Source of the DNA: CAZLMW01 sp964560875
GTDB lineage: Bacteria; Myxococcota_A; UBA9042
Direction of reading: 5' to 3'
Length of the DNA stretch: 57,460 nt
Assembly (NCBI GenBank): GCA_964560875.1
Contig: CAZLMW010000045.1
Coordinates: forward strand, 1 to 57,460
In this document: one piece after another, positions 28,260 through 36,429 of the stretch
How positions within the stretch are numbered: the first letter of the stretch is position 1
How the letters are laid out: the number at the start of each line of letters is the position of its first letter
Notes under the pieces: generated by a model
Seen by the model: the letters and a program-made list of their open reading frames with translations, nothing else
What the model was told of the DNA's origin: nothing
The model's database searches: none
Made by a program: the position numbers and the translations under genes

Positions 28260-31200
28260 TCAGCTCAGCGCCACCGTTCCGCGCCCAATCAAGCGCTCCA
28301 ACTCACCGATCAAGTCGTCGCTTGGCAGCACCTTCAGGTCGCTGTTGGCGACAACCCGCGCCAATCCCTTGCCGGGCACGCGAACCTGCAACTCGACCAG
28401 CACAGGGGTCATTTCACGATCGGCGACCGCGCCATTGGCGTCGCCGGCCGCCTGGCCATCGCTTCCGTTCGCAGCCGCCGCATCCGTCGCCGTGACGCCC
28501 GACTTCTCTGCAACGTGGTCTGTCGCCTCGGCTTGAACGGCCGATTCCGCGTCGGTCTCCTGCTGGCGTCCACCAAGCAAGTCCACCTGGCGGTCGGCAG
28601 CGATGTCTTCGACGGCGGTCGCGTCATTTTCCGCGTCATCGCGCTTCCCAAACGGCTTTTGGTGGCGAATCAACACGTCCTTGAGCTGCCGCAAGGCGCG
28701 TTTTCCACACTGCTCGGCCTGCAACGAGATCCGCAGGTAGTCCGTCAGCTCCGCAACGGCGTCCGACAAAGGCTCGGCGCCATCGATCACCAGGCGAACG
28801 GCATCTTCGTCGCGGCGATCGCGCCCTGCTGTCAGGTTCATCAGCAGCGGCACATCCGACTTGAGCGTCTCGCGGCACTTGTTCAGCGTCCCCTCGAACA
28901 CCATCAGCTCGGCCTGCCCGGTCAGATCCTCGATAACCAAGATGCCCATCGACTTACCGGCCCGCGTCTTCAGCTCCCGGAAGCTCACGACGACCACGGC
29001 GACCTTGACCGGGACCCGCCCGCGCCGGCCCCCTTCCTCGAGAATGCGCTTGTTCGTGCACGCAGCGAGCGTTCGGCAATCGAGCCGCCAGAGCTTGGAC
29101 TGAAACCGGTCGAGCGGATGGCCGGTCACGTAAAAGCCGAGGCATTCCTTTTCGTATTCGAGCGTTTGACGCGCCGTCCAGGTCTCGGTCGCCGGGATAT
29201 ACACGTCCTCGACCTTGAGCGCCCCGGCAAACGCGCTGGTGGCGCCGGCTGAACCGAACAGGGATACCTGACCCGATTCGCGCTCCTTCTGCTCGATATT
29301 GGCACGGTCGATCGACTTGCCGATGTTGTTCCACAGCGTCTCGCGCGACTCACCAAAGCAATCGAAGGCGCCGCACTTGACCAGCGCCTCGAGCACCCGC
29401 TTGTTGATCTTGCGCACATCCACGCGGCGGCAGAGGTCGAACAACGACTTGAACGGGCCTTCGTCGCGCGCCGCGAGGAGCACATCGATCGCCGCCGATC
29501 CGACACCCTTGATCGCGCCCAGACCGAACCGAATGACGCCGTTGACCACCGAAAACGAGAGCTTTGACGCGTTGATGTCGGGCGGGAGCACCTTGATGCC
29601 GACCCGACGTGCCTCCTGCATGTAGGCCACGACCTTGTTCGTATCGTCGCGATCGGCGGTGAGCAGCGCGGCGAAGAACTCGGTCCGATAGTGCGCCTTG
29701 AGGTAGGCCGTTTGGTAGGTGATGAGCCCGTAGGCGGCCGCATGCGACTTGTTGAAGCCGTACGACGCGAACGACTCCATCAGCGAAAAGATGTCCTTGG
29801 CCGTCTTCTCCGGGACGCCGCGCGCGATCGACCCGTCGATGAAGATCTTGCGCTGCTTCTCCATCTCCTTGGCCTTCTTCTTGCCCATCGCGCGACGCAG
29901 GATGTCCGCGCCGCCGAGCGTGTAGCCGGCCATCTCGCGGGCGATCTGCATCACCTGTTCCTGGTAGACGATGACGCCATAGGTCTCCTTGAGGATGGGT
30001 TCGAGCAGCGGATGGTCGAACGTAACGGGCTCGCGCTTATGCTTTCGCTGGATGTAGCGGTCGTGCATGCCCATGCCAAGCGGGCCGGGTCGATACAGAG
30101 CGCCGGCCGCGATGACGTCTTCGAATTCGCTGGGCCGCAGCTTGGTGATCATGCCGGTGAAGCCGCTGGACTCCATCTGGAAGACGCCGGCCGTGTCGCC
30201 GCGACACATGACGTCGTAGGCCTCGGGGGAATCGAGCGGGATCGCGCTGATGTCGAACTTTTCGTCGCCGAGCTTGTCGTTGATGAGCTTGACGCAGTGG
30301 TCGATCATCGTGAGGTTTTTCAGGCCGAGGAAGTCGAACTTCACCAGCCCCGCCTCTTCGACCTCGTCCTTGGCGAATTGCGTGACGTTTTCGCCGCCGA
30401 GCCCGCGGCTGACAGGCACATAATCCCAGAGCGGATTCTCCGAGATCACAACACCAGCAGCGTGCATTCCTACGTTGCGAACCGCGCCTTCGATGGCCTC
30501 GGCGGTCTGCAGCAGGCGCTCGATGTCGGGGTCAGCAGCAGCTCTTTCCCGCAGCCGAGGCTCCATGTTCCGCGCCTTCTTGACCGTCATCTTCAGGTCG
30601 TCGGGCACGAGCTTGGCGATCTCGTCGACGGTGGCGAGCGGAATCCCGAGCACGCGCCCGCAATCGCGGATGCTGCCCTTGGCCTTGAGCGTGCCGAATG
30701 TCGCGATCTGGGCGACGTGATCGTTGCCGTACTTGTCGGCCACGTAGGCGATGACGTCGCCGCGCCGCTTCACGCAAAAATCGATGTCGAAGTCGGGCAT
30801 CGAGACGCGCTCAGGGTTGAGGAAACGCTCGAAAAGCAGGTTGTAGGGCAGCGGATCGATGTCGGTGATCTTCAGCGAATAAGCGACCAGTGACCCGGCG
30901 CCAGAACCGCGGCCGGGACCGACCGGGATGCCCTGCTGCTTGGACCACAGGATGAAGTCCCAGACGATGAGAAAGTAGCCGGGAAAATCCATCCCGGTGA
31001 TGACGTCGATCTCGGTCTGGAGGCGCGCACGGTAGGCGTCCCGATCCACGGTCTTGCCGAGCCGCTCGAACTCGTCGAAGCGCTCCTGCAGGCCCTCGCG
31101 TGACACCTTCGCGAAGTAGCTTTCGATGGTCTCGCCGTCGGGCACGTCGTATTGGGGCAGGTAGTTCTTGCCCAGCACCAGCTCGACGTTGCACTGCGCG

Positions 31201-31988
31201 GCGATCTCGGCGGCGGCGTCCACAGCGTCGGGTCGATCCGCAAACCGGCGCCGCATCTCCCCTTCGTCGGCGAGGTAGTAGTTGGACGTCGGCAGCCAGT
31301 CGCGGTCGGCGGGCGCTTGCAGGCCCAGGCCGATGCACATCAGGACTTCGTGCGCGCTTGCGTCGGAGCGATCGAGATAGTGCACATCCCCGGTCGCCAC
31401 ACAGCGGACGCCGTGTTTGTCGGCCAGCGCGGTGAGTCCCGTGGCCAGTGTGTCGTGCTCGATCAACCCCGCGCGCTGCAGCTCGATGAAGAAGCGCTTC
31501 TTGCCAAAGATATCGAGCAGCCGCTTGATGTGCCGGTCGGCGTCGCGTGATTGGCCGCGCAGGACAGCGTTTGGGACCTCGCCGGCAAGGTCGCCGGACA
31601 AGCAGATAAGGCCCTCGTGTCGCTCGGCAAGAAGCGCGTGATCGATGCGCGGTTTGCCGCCAGATGGCGCCTGCAGGTGAGCCTTGCTGATCAGGTACAG
31701 CAGGTTCTTGTAGCCCGCCATGTTCTGGGCGAGGAGCGTGATGTGGTGGGTGCGCAGGACGTGTTCGCCAACGGGCCGCGCGGCGACGGACAAGCAGCAC
31801 CCGTAAATCGGCTTGATCCCGTTGGCTTTGGCGGCCTGGGCAAAGTGAACCGCGCCGTGCAGGTTGTCGTGATCGGTGATCGCGACGGCGTCCATGCCGA
31901 GCTCGGCGACGCGCTTGCACAACTCGTCGACGCGGCAGGTGGCGTCGGCGATCGAATATTGGCTGTGGACGTGCAGGTGGGTGAACAC
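28260..31988 (-). CDS. dnaE: DNA polymerase III alpha subunit DnaE
   Basis: A 1242-residue replicative polymerase subunit. The N-terminal PHP domain starts FTHLHVHSQYSIADAT and has AITDHDNLHGAVHF. The palm carries the catalytic acidic pair in MPDFDIDFCVKRR (~residue 394), with upstream PVGPGRGSGAGSLVAYSL. AGYTLGGADILRRAMGKKK and NKSHAAAYGLITYQTAYLKA mark the fingers. A tandem helix-hairpin-helix region (FGLGAIKGVGSAAIDVL) and an OB-fold (VKVAVVVVSFRELKTRAGK) complete the DnaE1 layout. Length is slightly above E. coli DnaE (1160) because of an acidic, Ala-rich insert near the C-terminus (~1140-1200). ATG start. mazG lies 9 nt upstream and is probably cotranscribed. Confidence 0.97.
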   Translation of the reverse strand: MFTHLHVHSQYSIADATCRVDELCKRVAELGMDAVAITDHDNLHGAVHFAQAAKANGIKPIYGCCLSVAARPVGEHVLRTHHITLLAQNMAGYKNLLYLISKAHLQAPSGGKPRIDHALLAERHEGLICLSGDLAGEVPNAVLRGQSRDADRHIKRLLDIFGKKRFFIELQRAGLIEHDTLATGLTALADKHGVRCVATGDVHYLDRSDASAHEVLMCIGLGLQAPADRDWLPTSNYYLADEGEMRRRFADRPDAVDAAAEIAAQCNVELVLGKNYLPQYDVPDGETIESYFAKVSREGLQERFDEFERLGKTVDRDAYRARLQTEIDVITGMDFPGYFLIVWDFILWSKQQGIPVGPGRGSGAGSLVAYSLKITDIDPLPYNLLFERFLNPERVSMPDFDIDFCVKRRGDVIAYVADKYGNDHVAQIATFGTLKAKGSIRDCGRVLGIPLATVDEIAKLVPDDLKMTVKKARNMEPRLRERAAADPDIERLLQTAEAIEGAVRNVGMHAAGVVISENPLWDYVPVSRGLGGENVTQFAKDEVEEAGLVKFDFLGLKNLTMIDHCVKLINDKLGDEKFDISAIPLDSPEAYDVMCRGDTAGVFQMESSGFTGMITKLRPSEFEDVIAAGALYRPGPLGMGMHDRYIQRKHKREPVTFDHPLLEPILKETYGVIVYQEQVMQIAREMAGYTLGGADILRRAMGKKKAKEMEKQRKIFIDGSIARGVPEKTAKDIFSLMESFASYGFNKSHAAAYGLITYQTAYLKAHYRTEFFAALLTADRDDTNKVVAYMQEARRVGIKVLPPDINASKLSFSVVNGVIRFGLGAIKGVGSAAIDVLLAARDEGPFKSLFDLCRRVDVRKINKRVLEALVKCGAFDCFGESRETLWNNIGKSIDRANIEQKERESGQVSLFGSAGATSAFAGALKVEDVYIPATETWTARQTLEYEKECLGFYVTGHPLDRFQSKLWRLDCRTLAACTNKRILEEGGRRGRVPVKVAVVVVSFRELKTRAGKSMGILVIEDLTGQAELMVFEGTLNKCRETLKSDVPLLMNLTAGRDRRDEDAVRLVIDGAEPLSDAVAELTDYLRISLQAEQCGKRALRQLKDVLIRHQKPFGKRDDAENDATAVEDIAADRQVDLLGGRQQETDAESAVQAEATDHVAEKSGVTATDAAAANGSDGQAAGDANGAVADREMTPVLVELQVRVPGKGLARVVANSDLKVLPSDDLIGELERLIGRGTVALS

Positions 31989-31997
31989 GGCGGGAGC

Positions 31998-32933
31998 CTA
32001 CGCCGAATCCTTCGCTTCTCGCCACCACCGTTGCAGTCTTTCGATGCCCGGCTGGTCGAGCCCGGCTTCGTTCATCCGCTGTTCGACATGGGCAAACCGG
32101 CGACTGAACTTATCGAGCGTGCCACGCAGCGCGGTTTCCGCGTCGACATGGGCTTTTCGACCGACCGAAACGAGCGCAAACAGCGCGTCGCCGAGCTCAT
32201 CTGAGATCCGATCAGGATCCCCGGTCGCGATCGCTTCACGCAGCTCGGCCAGCTCTTCATCGACTTTGCCCAGCGCTCCGTCGACATCCGGCCAGTCAAA
32301 GCCGACACGCGCAGCCTTTTCGCCGATTCGTTGCCCGCGAAGCAGCCCGGGAAGCTGCCTTGGCACACCGTCGAGGATGCCCTTGTCGGCCTTGCGACCT
32401 TCCGCGCGCTTCTGTGCGTTCCAGGCATCAAGCACCTGGTCGGCGGTCTCGGGCCGACCGGAATCCGCCCCGGCTCCAGGCTCCGACACCGATCCGACGG
32501 TCTCAGAGACCTTCAAATTTATCGAATTTTCGGCTGGTTGCGCGAACACATGCGGATGCCGGCGGACCATCTTGTCCGCGATCCCGGTCGCGACGTCTTC
32601 GGCGGTGTACCAGCCCAACTCGTCGGCGACCTGCGCCTGGAAGACGACCTGCAAGAGCACATCACCGAGCTCTTCGCGATGCGCCGCGACCTTGTCCGGA
32701 TCAGCTTGCACGCCACCGTTGTCGATTTGACCGGGCAGCGCCTTGGCCGCGTCCCCGAGCCCGTCGATCGCGTCGAGCGTCTCGTAGCACTCCTCGATCA
32801 GAAACGGCTTGAGTGTCGCGAGGCTCTGTTCGAGGTCCCACGGGCAACCGCCATCACGCCCGCGCAATCGCTCCATCACGGCGACAAGACGCGAATACCC
32901 GGATTCGGGCAACTCTGCGGGGTCGAACAGCAC
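31998..32933 (-). CDS. mazG: Nucleoside triphosphate pyrophosphohydrolase MazG
   Basis: A ~311-residue MazG, which hydrolyses (d)NTPs to monophosphates and pyrophosphate and moderates nucleotide pools. Two MazG repeats are visible. The N-terminal one has RGRDGGCPWDLEQSLATLKP, FLIEECYETLDAI and ELGDVLLQVVFQAQVA; the second has VDEELAELREAI and ISDELGDALFALV, giving the metal-binding ExxE and ExxD pairs. GTG 32933 is the first plausible start after the stop of the upstream lipoprotein (32984); a longer frame would overlap that gene. An insert between the repeats (~130-190) is low-complexity. It sits 9 nt before dnaE. Confidence 0.92.
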   Translation of the reverse strand: MLFDPAELPESGYSRLVAVMERLRGRDGGCPWDLEQSLATLKPFLIEECYETLDAIDGLGDAAKALPGQIDNGGVQADPDKVAAHREELGDVLLQVVFQAQVADELGWYTAEDVATGIADKMVRRHPHVFAQPAENSINLKVSETVGSVSEPGAGADSGRPETADQVLDAWNAQKRAEGRKADKGILDGVPRQLPGLLRGQRIGEKAARVGFDWPDVDGALGKVDEELAELREAIATGDPDRISDELGDALFALVSVGRKAHVDAETALRGTLDKFSRRFAHVEQRMNEAGLDQPGIERLQRWWREAKDSA

Positions 32934-32983
32934 GTTGTGGGGTGTCCTGGCGAAAGCGTCAGGCCAGGTGGCCGTTTGCTCAG

Positions 32984-34276
32984 CTACTCGGTGAACTCGA
33001 TCGTGCCGGCGCCGGTCAGGTTGTGGAAGTCGCCGCCGATCGGGGCCCACGCACCCATGAACGCCATGTTGTGTGTGCCCTTGTTATCGATGCGGTACAT
33101 GTTCGCGGGCCACTTGCTGCCGGCGGTCGGCGCGGCTTTCAGACCGAGCGCGGCGAACGGAATCGCGGCTTCGACGGTCCACCCACCATCACCCTTGACG
33201 ACGGCCGACGTGGCTCCCTCGGCGTTCCAGCGCGCGGCCTGCTTCCACTCGGGCTTGCGGTGTCCGGTGAACTGCGCGTCAAAGCGTGCCTTGTTCGGCG
33301 CCCACTGGAACTCGAAGTAGCCGTTGGCGCTGGCGTCAGGCTTGATGAACAGCTCGACCACATCGCCTTCCCACAGCGTCGCGTCGTTGGTCGCGAACTT
33401 GTTGGCGATCTCGTCGTCCTTGGTCTGGTACGCGATGTACAGGTTCTTGTCGTCCCAGGTGACCTTCGCGGTGGTCTCGTATGCGGCGTTGAGCGCGCGG
33501 CCGTCGGGCTGGTGGAACTTGCGGGTCGCCTCGGCGCCGGTCCAGGCCGCTTCGTCGAGCTTGCCGTCGATCGTGAGCGCGGCGGCGGCCTTCTTGGCTT
33601 TGACCACGGCGGGGGCGAGGTTGGCGCGCGGCGGCTGCGGACGACGAGCGCCACCAGCGGCGGGTGCGGGAGCGGTGCCGCCAACCTCGATGGTCGTCAG
33701 CAGCACGCGGGAGTCGTCTGTTCCCTTGGCCTTGTCGCGGGCATCGAGCGGCAGACGGCGGTTCTGGCTGGCCTTGGACCACGCACCCCAATCGAAGAAG
33801 CCGACGAGCAGCTGCGTGGGGCCGCCGGGCCAATCCTTGGGCACGTCGACCTTGACGATGTCGCGCACGATCTCGCCCTTCTTCCACTGACCGACCGGGT
33901 ACAGGTTGCCAACGCCGTAGTGATCGAACGGCTGGCGACGTTTGCCGGGCGCCTCGAAGTGAACGAACACCTTCCAGTCGCCATGCACGGGGTTGTCGAC
34001 GCGGAAGTAGAGCGTCAGGTCGAAGGACTTGCCGCGCTCCGGTTTGCCGCCGATGTCGTAGCCGAGCAGGTGGATCTTGTTGTCGAAGTTGATCTTCTTC
34101 GGATGCTGGATCGCGGGCGGCTTGCTGAGCACATTCTTGGAGATCAGCTGCTCCTGGTCCTTGGTGAGCACACGGCTGCGCTGCGCGGGGCTCTTGCACC
34201 CAGACGCGACAAGCGCCCCTGCGACAATGACCAAGACGGCGACAAGACTAGCCTTTTGGGCGATGAACTGAGGCAT
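32984..34276 (-). CDS. Lipoprotein with family 9 carbohydrate-binding-like domain
   Basis: A 430-residue lipoprotein. GGAG with 8-nt spacing supports ATG 34276, giving a signal ending VASGC. Residues ~50-220 form a beta-rich domain of unknown family. Residues ~235-430 match the carbohydrate-binding module 9/DOMON-like fold found in extracytoplasmic enzymes: IDGKLDEAAWTGAEATRKF, VTWDDKNLYIAYQTKDDEI, WEGDVVELFIKP, YFEFQWAPN and WTVEAAIPFAALGL. Such domains bind sugars, or haem in the DOMON branch; the ligand here is not evident. The gene has a good sigma-70-type promoter and a terminator-like hairpin in its leader. mazG and dnaE lie downstream and may share its transcript. Confidence 0.82.
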   Translation of the reverse strand: MPQFIAQKASLVAVLVIVAGALVASGCKSPAQRSRVLTKDQEQLISKNVLSKPPAIQHPKKINFDNKIHLLGYDIGGKPERGKSFDLTLYFRVDNPVHGDWKVFVHFEAPGKRRQPFDHYGVGNLYPVGQWKKGEIVRDIVKVDVPKDWPGGPTQLLVGFFDWGAWSKASQNRRLPLDARDKAKGTDDSRVLLTTIEVGGTAPAPAAGGARRPQPPRANLAPAVVKAKKAAAALTIDGKLDEAAWTGAEATRKFHQPDGRALNAAYETTAKVTWDDKNLYIAYQTKDDEIANKFATNDATLWEGDVVELFIKPDASANGYFEFQWAPNKARFDAQFTGHRKPEWKQAARWNAEGATSAVVKGDGGWTVEAAIPFAALGLKAAPTAGSKWPANMYRIDNKGTHNMAFMGAWAPIGGDFHNLTGAGTIEFTE

Positions 34277-34295
34277 CGAATCCGCTCCGAAAAGA

Positions 34296-34318
34296 GCGCC
34301 GAGAAGGGACCTCGGCGC
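34296..34318 (-). promoter_or_regulatory. Terminator-like hairpin in 5' leader (possible attenuator)
   Basis: Read on minus, GCGCCGAG, a 7-nt loop and CTCGGCGC form a perfect 8-bp stem, followed at once by TCTTTT and then the GGAG ribosome site of the CBM9-like lipoprotein. Two further segments could compete: CGCTCC near the expected transcript start is complementary to the GGAGCG that holds the ribosome site, and CGCTC just after the stem can pair with GAGCG. Transcriptional attenuation or ribosome-site masking is inferred only. Confidence 0.45.
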
Positions 34319-34330
34319 CAAGGAGCGCGT

Positions 34331-34359
34331 ACTATAGGGGAGTCGTCATGCCCCCGCAA
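34331..34359 (-). promoter_or_regulatory. Sigma-70-type promoter for CBM9-like lipoprotein
   Basis: On minus, TTGCGG at 34359-34354, a 17-nt spacer and TATAGT at 34336-34331. The spacing is ideal and the -10 box is near consensus. It places the transcript start about 48 nt before the ATG at 34276. Confidence 0.6.
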
Positions 34360-34427
34360 TCGCCCGATCCGCGCGGTTTTTGCAAGCTGCGCAACAACCC
34401 AGCGTCGAGCCCGCAGACGCGTGCAGT

Positions 34428-36029
34428 CTACGCTTCTTGGTAAGCGACGACTTCGCGGCAGGGCGAGGCGCGCAGCTTCTTGATCGCGGCGTTCTCAATC
34501 TGGCGGATGCGCTCACGGGTCAGCGAGAAGAGCTGGCCGACCTGCTCGAGCGTCATCGTGTTGCCGTCACCGCCGATACCAAAGCGCAGGCGCAGGACGG
34601 CTTCTTCGCGCGGCTTGAGGCGCGTGAGCATCCGCTGGGTCTGGTGCGCGAGGTCGGCGCGCAGGCAGTGATCGAGCGGTTTGACGGCGTTTTCGTCCTC
34701 GATGAAGTTGCCGAGCTTGGCGTCGTCGTCTTCACCGACGGTGGCGTCGAGCGACAGCGGCGTGCGGATCATCTTGAGGATGTGCTCGACCTGCTCCAGC
34801 TGCATCTCGGCTTTGGCCGCGATCTGCTCGAGGGTGGGCTCCTCGCCGAACTCCTGCTCAAGGTTGGCCCGAGCGCGCATGATGCGGTTGAGCGCCTCGA
34901 TGAGGTGCACCGGGATGCGGATCGTGCGGGCGTAGTCGGCGATGCTGCGCGTGATCGATTGGCGGATCCACCAGGTCGCGTACGTGCTGAACTTGTGACC
35001 GCGCTGCCACTCGAACTTCTCGACGGCTTTGATCAGGCCGATGTTGCCTTCCTGGACGAGGTCGAGCAGGTGCAGGCCACGGTTCATGTAGCGCTTGGCG
35101 ATGCTGACGACGAGGCGCAGGTTGGCCTGGATCATCACGCTGCGCGCCTGGCAGATGGAGCGGTTGGCGCGATGGATGATGCGGCGGCCGGCCAACGCCT
35201 GCTCGACCGGCCCGCCGAACGCCTCGAGCGCCTCGGAAAGCGCGATGCGAGCGATCGCGACAGCTTTGCGGCCCTTGGCGCGGTCGCTACGAGCACGCTT
35301 GCCAGCGAGCGCGAGGTCGAGCTTGTCGCCTTCTGCACGGCTCAGACCCGCGTGATCAAGCGCGAACTGCAGCTCACGCCACGCGTTGGACACGGTGCGC
35401 GAGGTCTCGTCGAAGCGGACCAGCGCGGCCTCGATGAGCCGCTCGCCGACGCGGTTTTCCCAGAACACGCGGTACTTGAGGCGCAGCGCCTGGTTGAGGG
35501 GCAGCGGGCGCTCCATGCCGGCCTTGTGCTCAGCGCGAGCCTCGGCGATGGCCGCGTTCATCTCTTCGGTGCGTTTCTTGAACCGGTCAGCGCGCGCCTG
35601 GGTGGTGATGCGGGCGTCGCGGTCGCGCCAGTCGTGGTCGGTCGTCCACTCTTTGAGCAGGTCGATGTCGCTCGCCATGTTGATCGGCAGGTCGGTGAGG
35701 TACGGCGCGATCAGCGCGTTGCCCTGCAGAACGTCGATGATGTCGGCGGACGCACGCTCCATGCGCGCTGCGATCTCGGCTTCACCTTCGCGGGTCAGCA
35801 ACGACACGCGCCCGATGCCCTGGAGGTACAGCACCGTCGGATCCATCGTGGGCTTGTCGGTGTACTCGCGTTCACCCTTTTTGCGGCGCGAGTTGCTGAC
35901 CAGCATGGCCGGTGCGCTGACGCTGAGCGCGACAGGATCGCGATGACCGTTGGCGGTCTGCTTCTCCTGCTCAAACTTGGCAGCGGTATCGGTGATGTTC
36001 AGGGCGTTTTGGGCGGCGGTGTTCGGCAT
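34428..36029 (-). CDS. rpoD: Sigma-70 family RNA polymerase sigma factor, RpoD-like
   Basis: A 533-residue primary-type sigma factor. Region 1.2 (DPTVLYLQGIGRVSLLTREG, ~63-85) is followed by a nonconserved region of ~150 residues. Region 2 has ANLRLVVSIAKRYMNRGL, LDLVQEGNIGLIKAVEKFEW and KFSTYATWWIRQSITRSIAD, the -10 recognition helix. Region 3 has IRIPVHLIEALNRI, and region 4 has RFGIGGDGNTMTLEQVG and the -35 helix TRERIRQIENAAIKKLR. Region 1.1, usual in housekeeping RpoD, is not evident: the first 55 residues are short and hydrophilic. It is either an RpoD without region 1.1 or a close group 2 factor. ATG start with GGAGG just upstream. Confidence 0.88.
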   Translation of the reverse strand: MPNTAAQNALNITDTAAKFEQEKQTANGHRDPVALSVSAPAMLVSNSRRKKGEREYTDKPTMDPTVLYLQGIGRVSLLTREGEAEIAARMERASADIIDVLQGNALIAPYLTDLPINMASDIDLLKEWTTDHDWRDRDARITTQARADRFKKRTEEMNAAIAEARAEHKAGMERPLPLNQALRLKYRVFWENRVGERLIEAALVRFDETSRTVSNAWRELQFALDHAGLSRAEGDKLDLALAGKRARSDRAKGRKAVAIARIALSEALEAFGGPVEQALAGRRIIHRANRSICQARSVMIQANLRLVVSIAKRYMNRGLHLLDLVQEGNIGLIKAVEKFEWQRGHKFSTYATWWIRQSITRSIADYARTIRIPVHLIEALNRIMRARANLEQEFGEEPTLEQIAAKAEMQLEQVEHILKMIRTPLSLDATVGEDDDAKLGNFIEDENAVKPLDHCLRADLAHQTQRMLTRLKPREEAVLRLRFGIGGDGNTMTLEQVGQLFSLTRERIRQIENAAIKKLRASPCREVVAYQEA

Positions 36030-36429
36030 TGAGACCTCCGTCCCGGGCAGATTCCCGGGTGTCGGGTAGGTCTAGATGCAACATCCCGGCCAGCGACCTG
36101 TTGGCGGAGTCTTTTGCTTTGATTGCCGGCTGTTGAAACTTATTCGGCTGGCGATTTCCCCGCTCAATCTCCGCAACTCATGACATCCGTGTCAGCGGCG
36201 CCGCAAACCCAACCTCGGTTCCTCTTGACTTGTTGAAAGGGATGTAAAATCAACAGCTTTGATACCATCGCACGGCGCCTTGAGCGTCGCAGGTGTGATC
36301 CGGATGTCGTGATTTGCGTTGCCAACCCGTCACGGGCGGTCAGCGCCTCGTGACAACTGTGGTCGTTGGGGGTGTAACGCCGTCGCCGATGTTTTTATTC
36401 GGCTGTCATTTGCAATGCTGACCTTTCGA
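36030..36429. other. Intergenic region upstream of sigma factor gene
   Basis: 400 bp between the sigma factor start and the stop of the AAA/TPR gene, both on minus. It is relatively AT-rich (around 36105-36265) for this genome, as expected for a promoter zone. The only promoter candidate I can place is the weak one at 36139-36167. On the plus strand TTGACT at about 36225 has no -10 at proper spacing. No convincing gene or terminator was seen. Confidence 0.5.
36139..36167 (-). promoter_or_regulatory. Possible promoter for the rpoD-like gene
   Basis: On minus, TTGAGC at 36167-36162, a 17-nt spacer and AATAAG at 36144-36139. Each box matches the sigma-70 consensus at four of six positions. It lies about 110 nt before the start codon in the AT-rich part of the gap. 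Confidence 0.3.
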
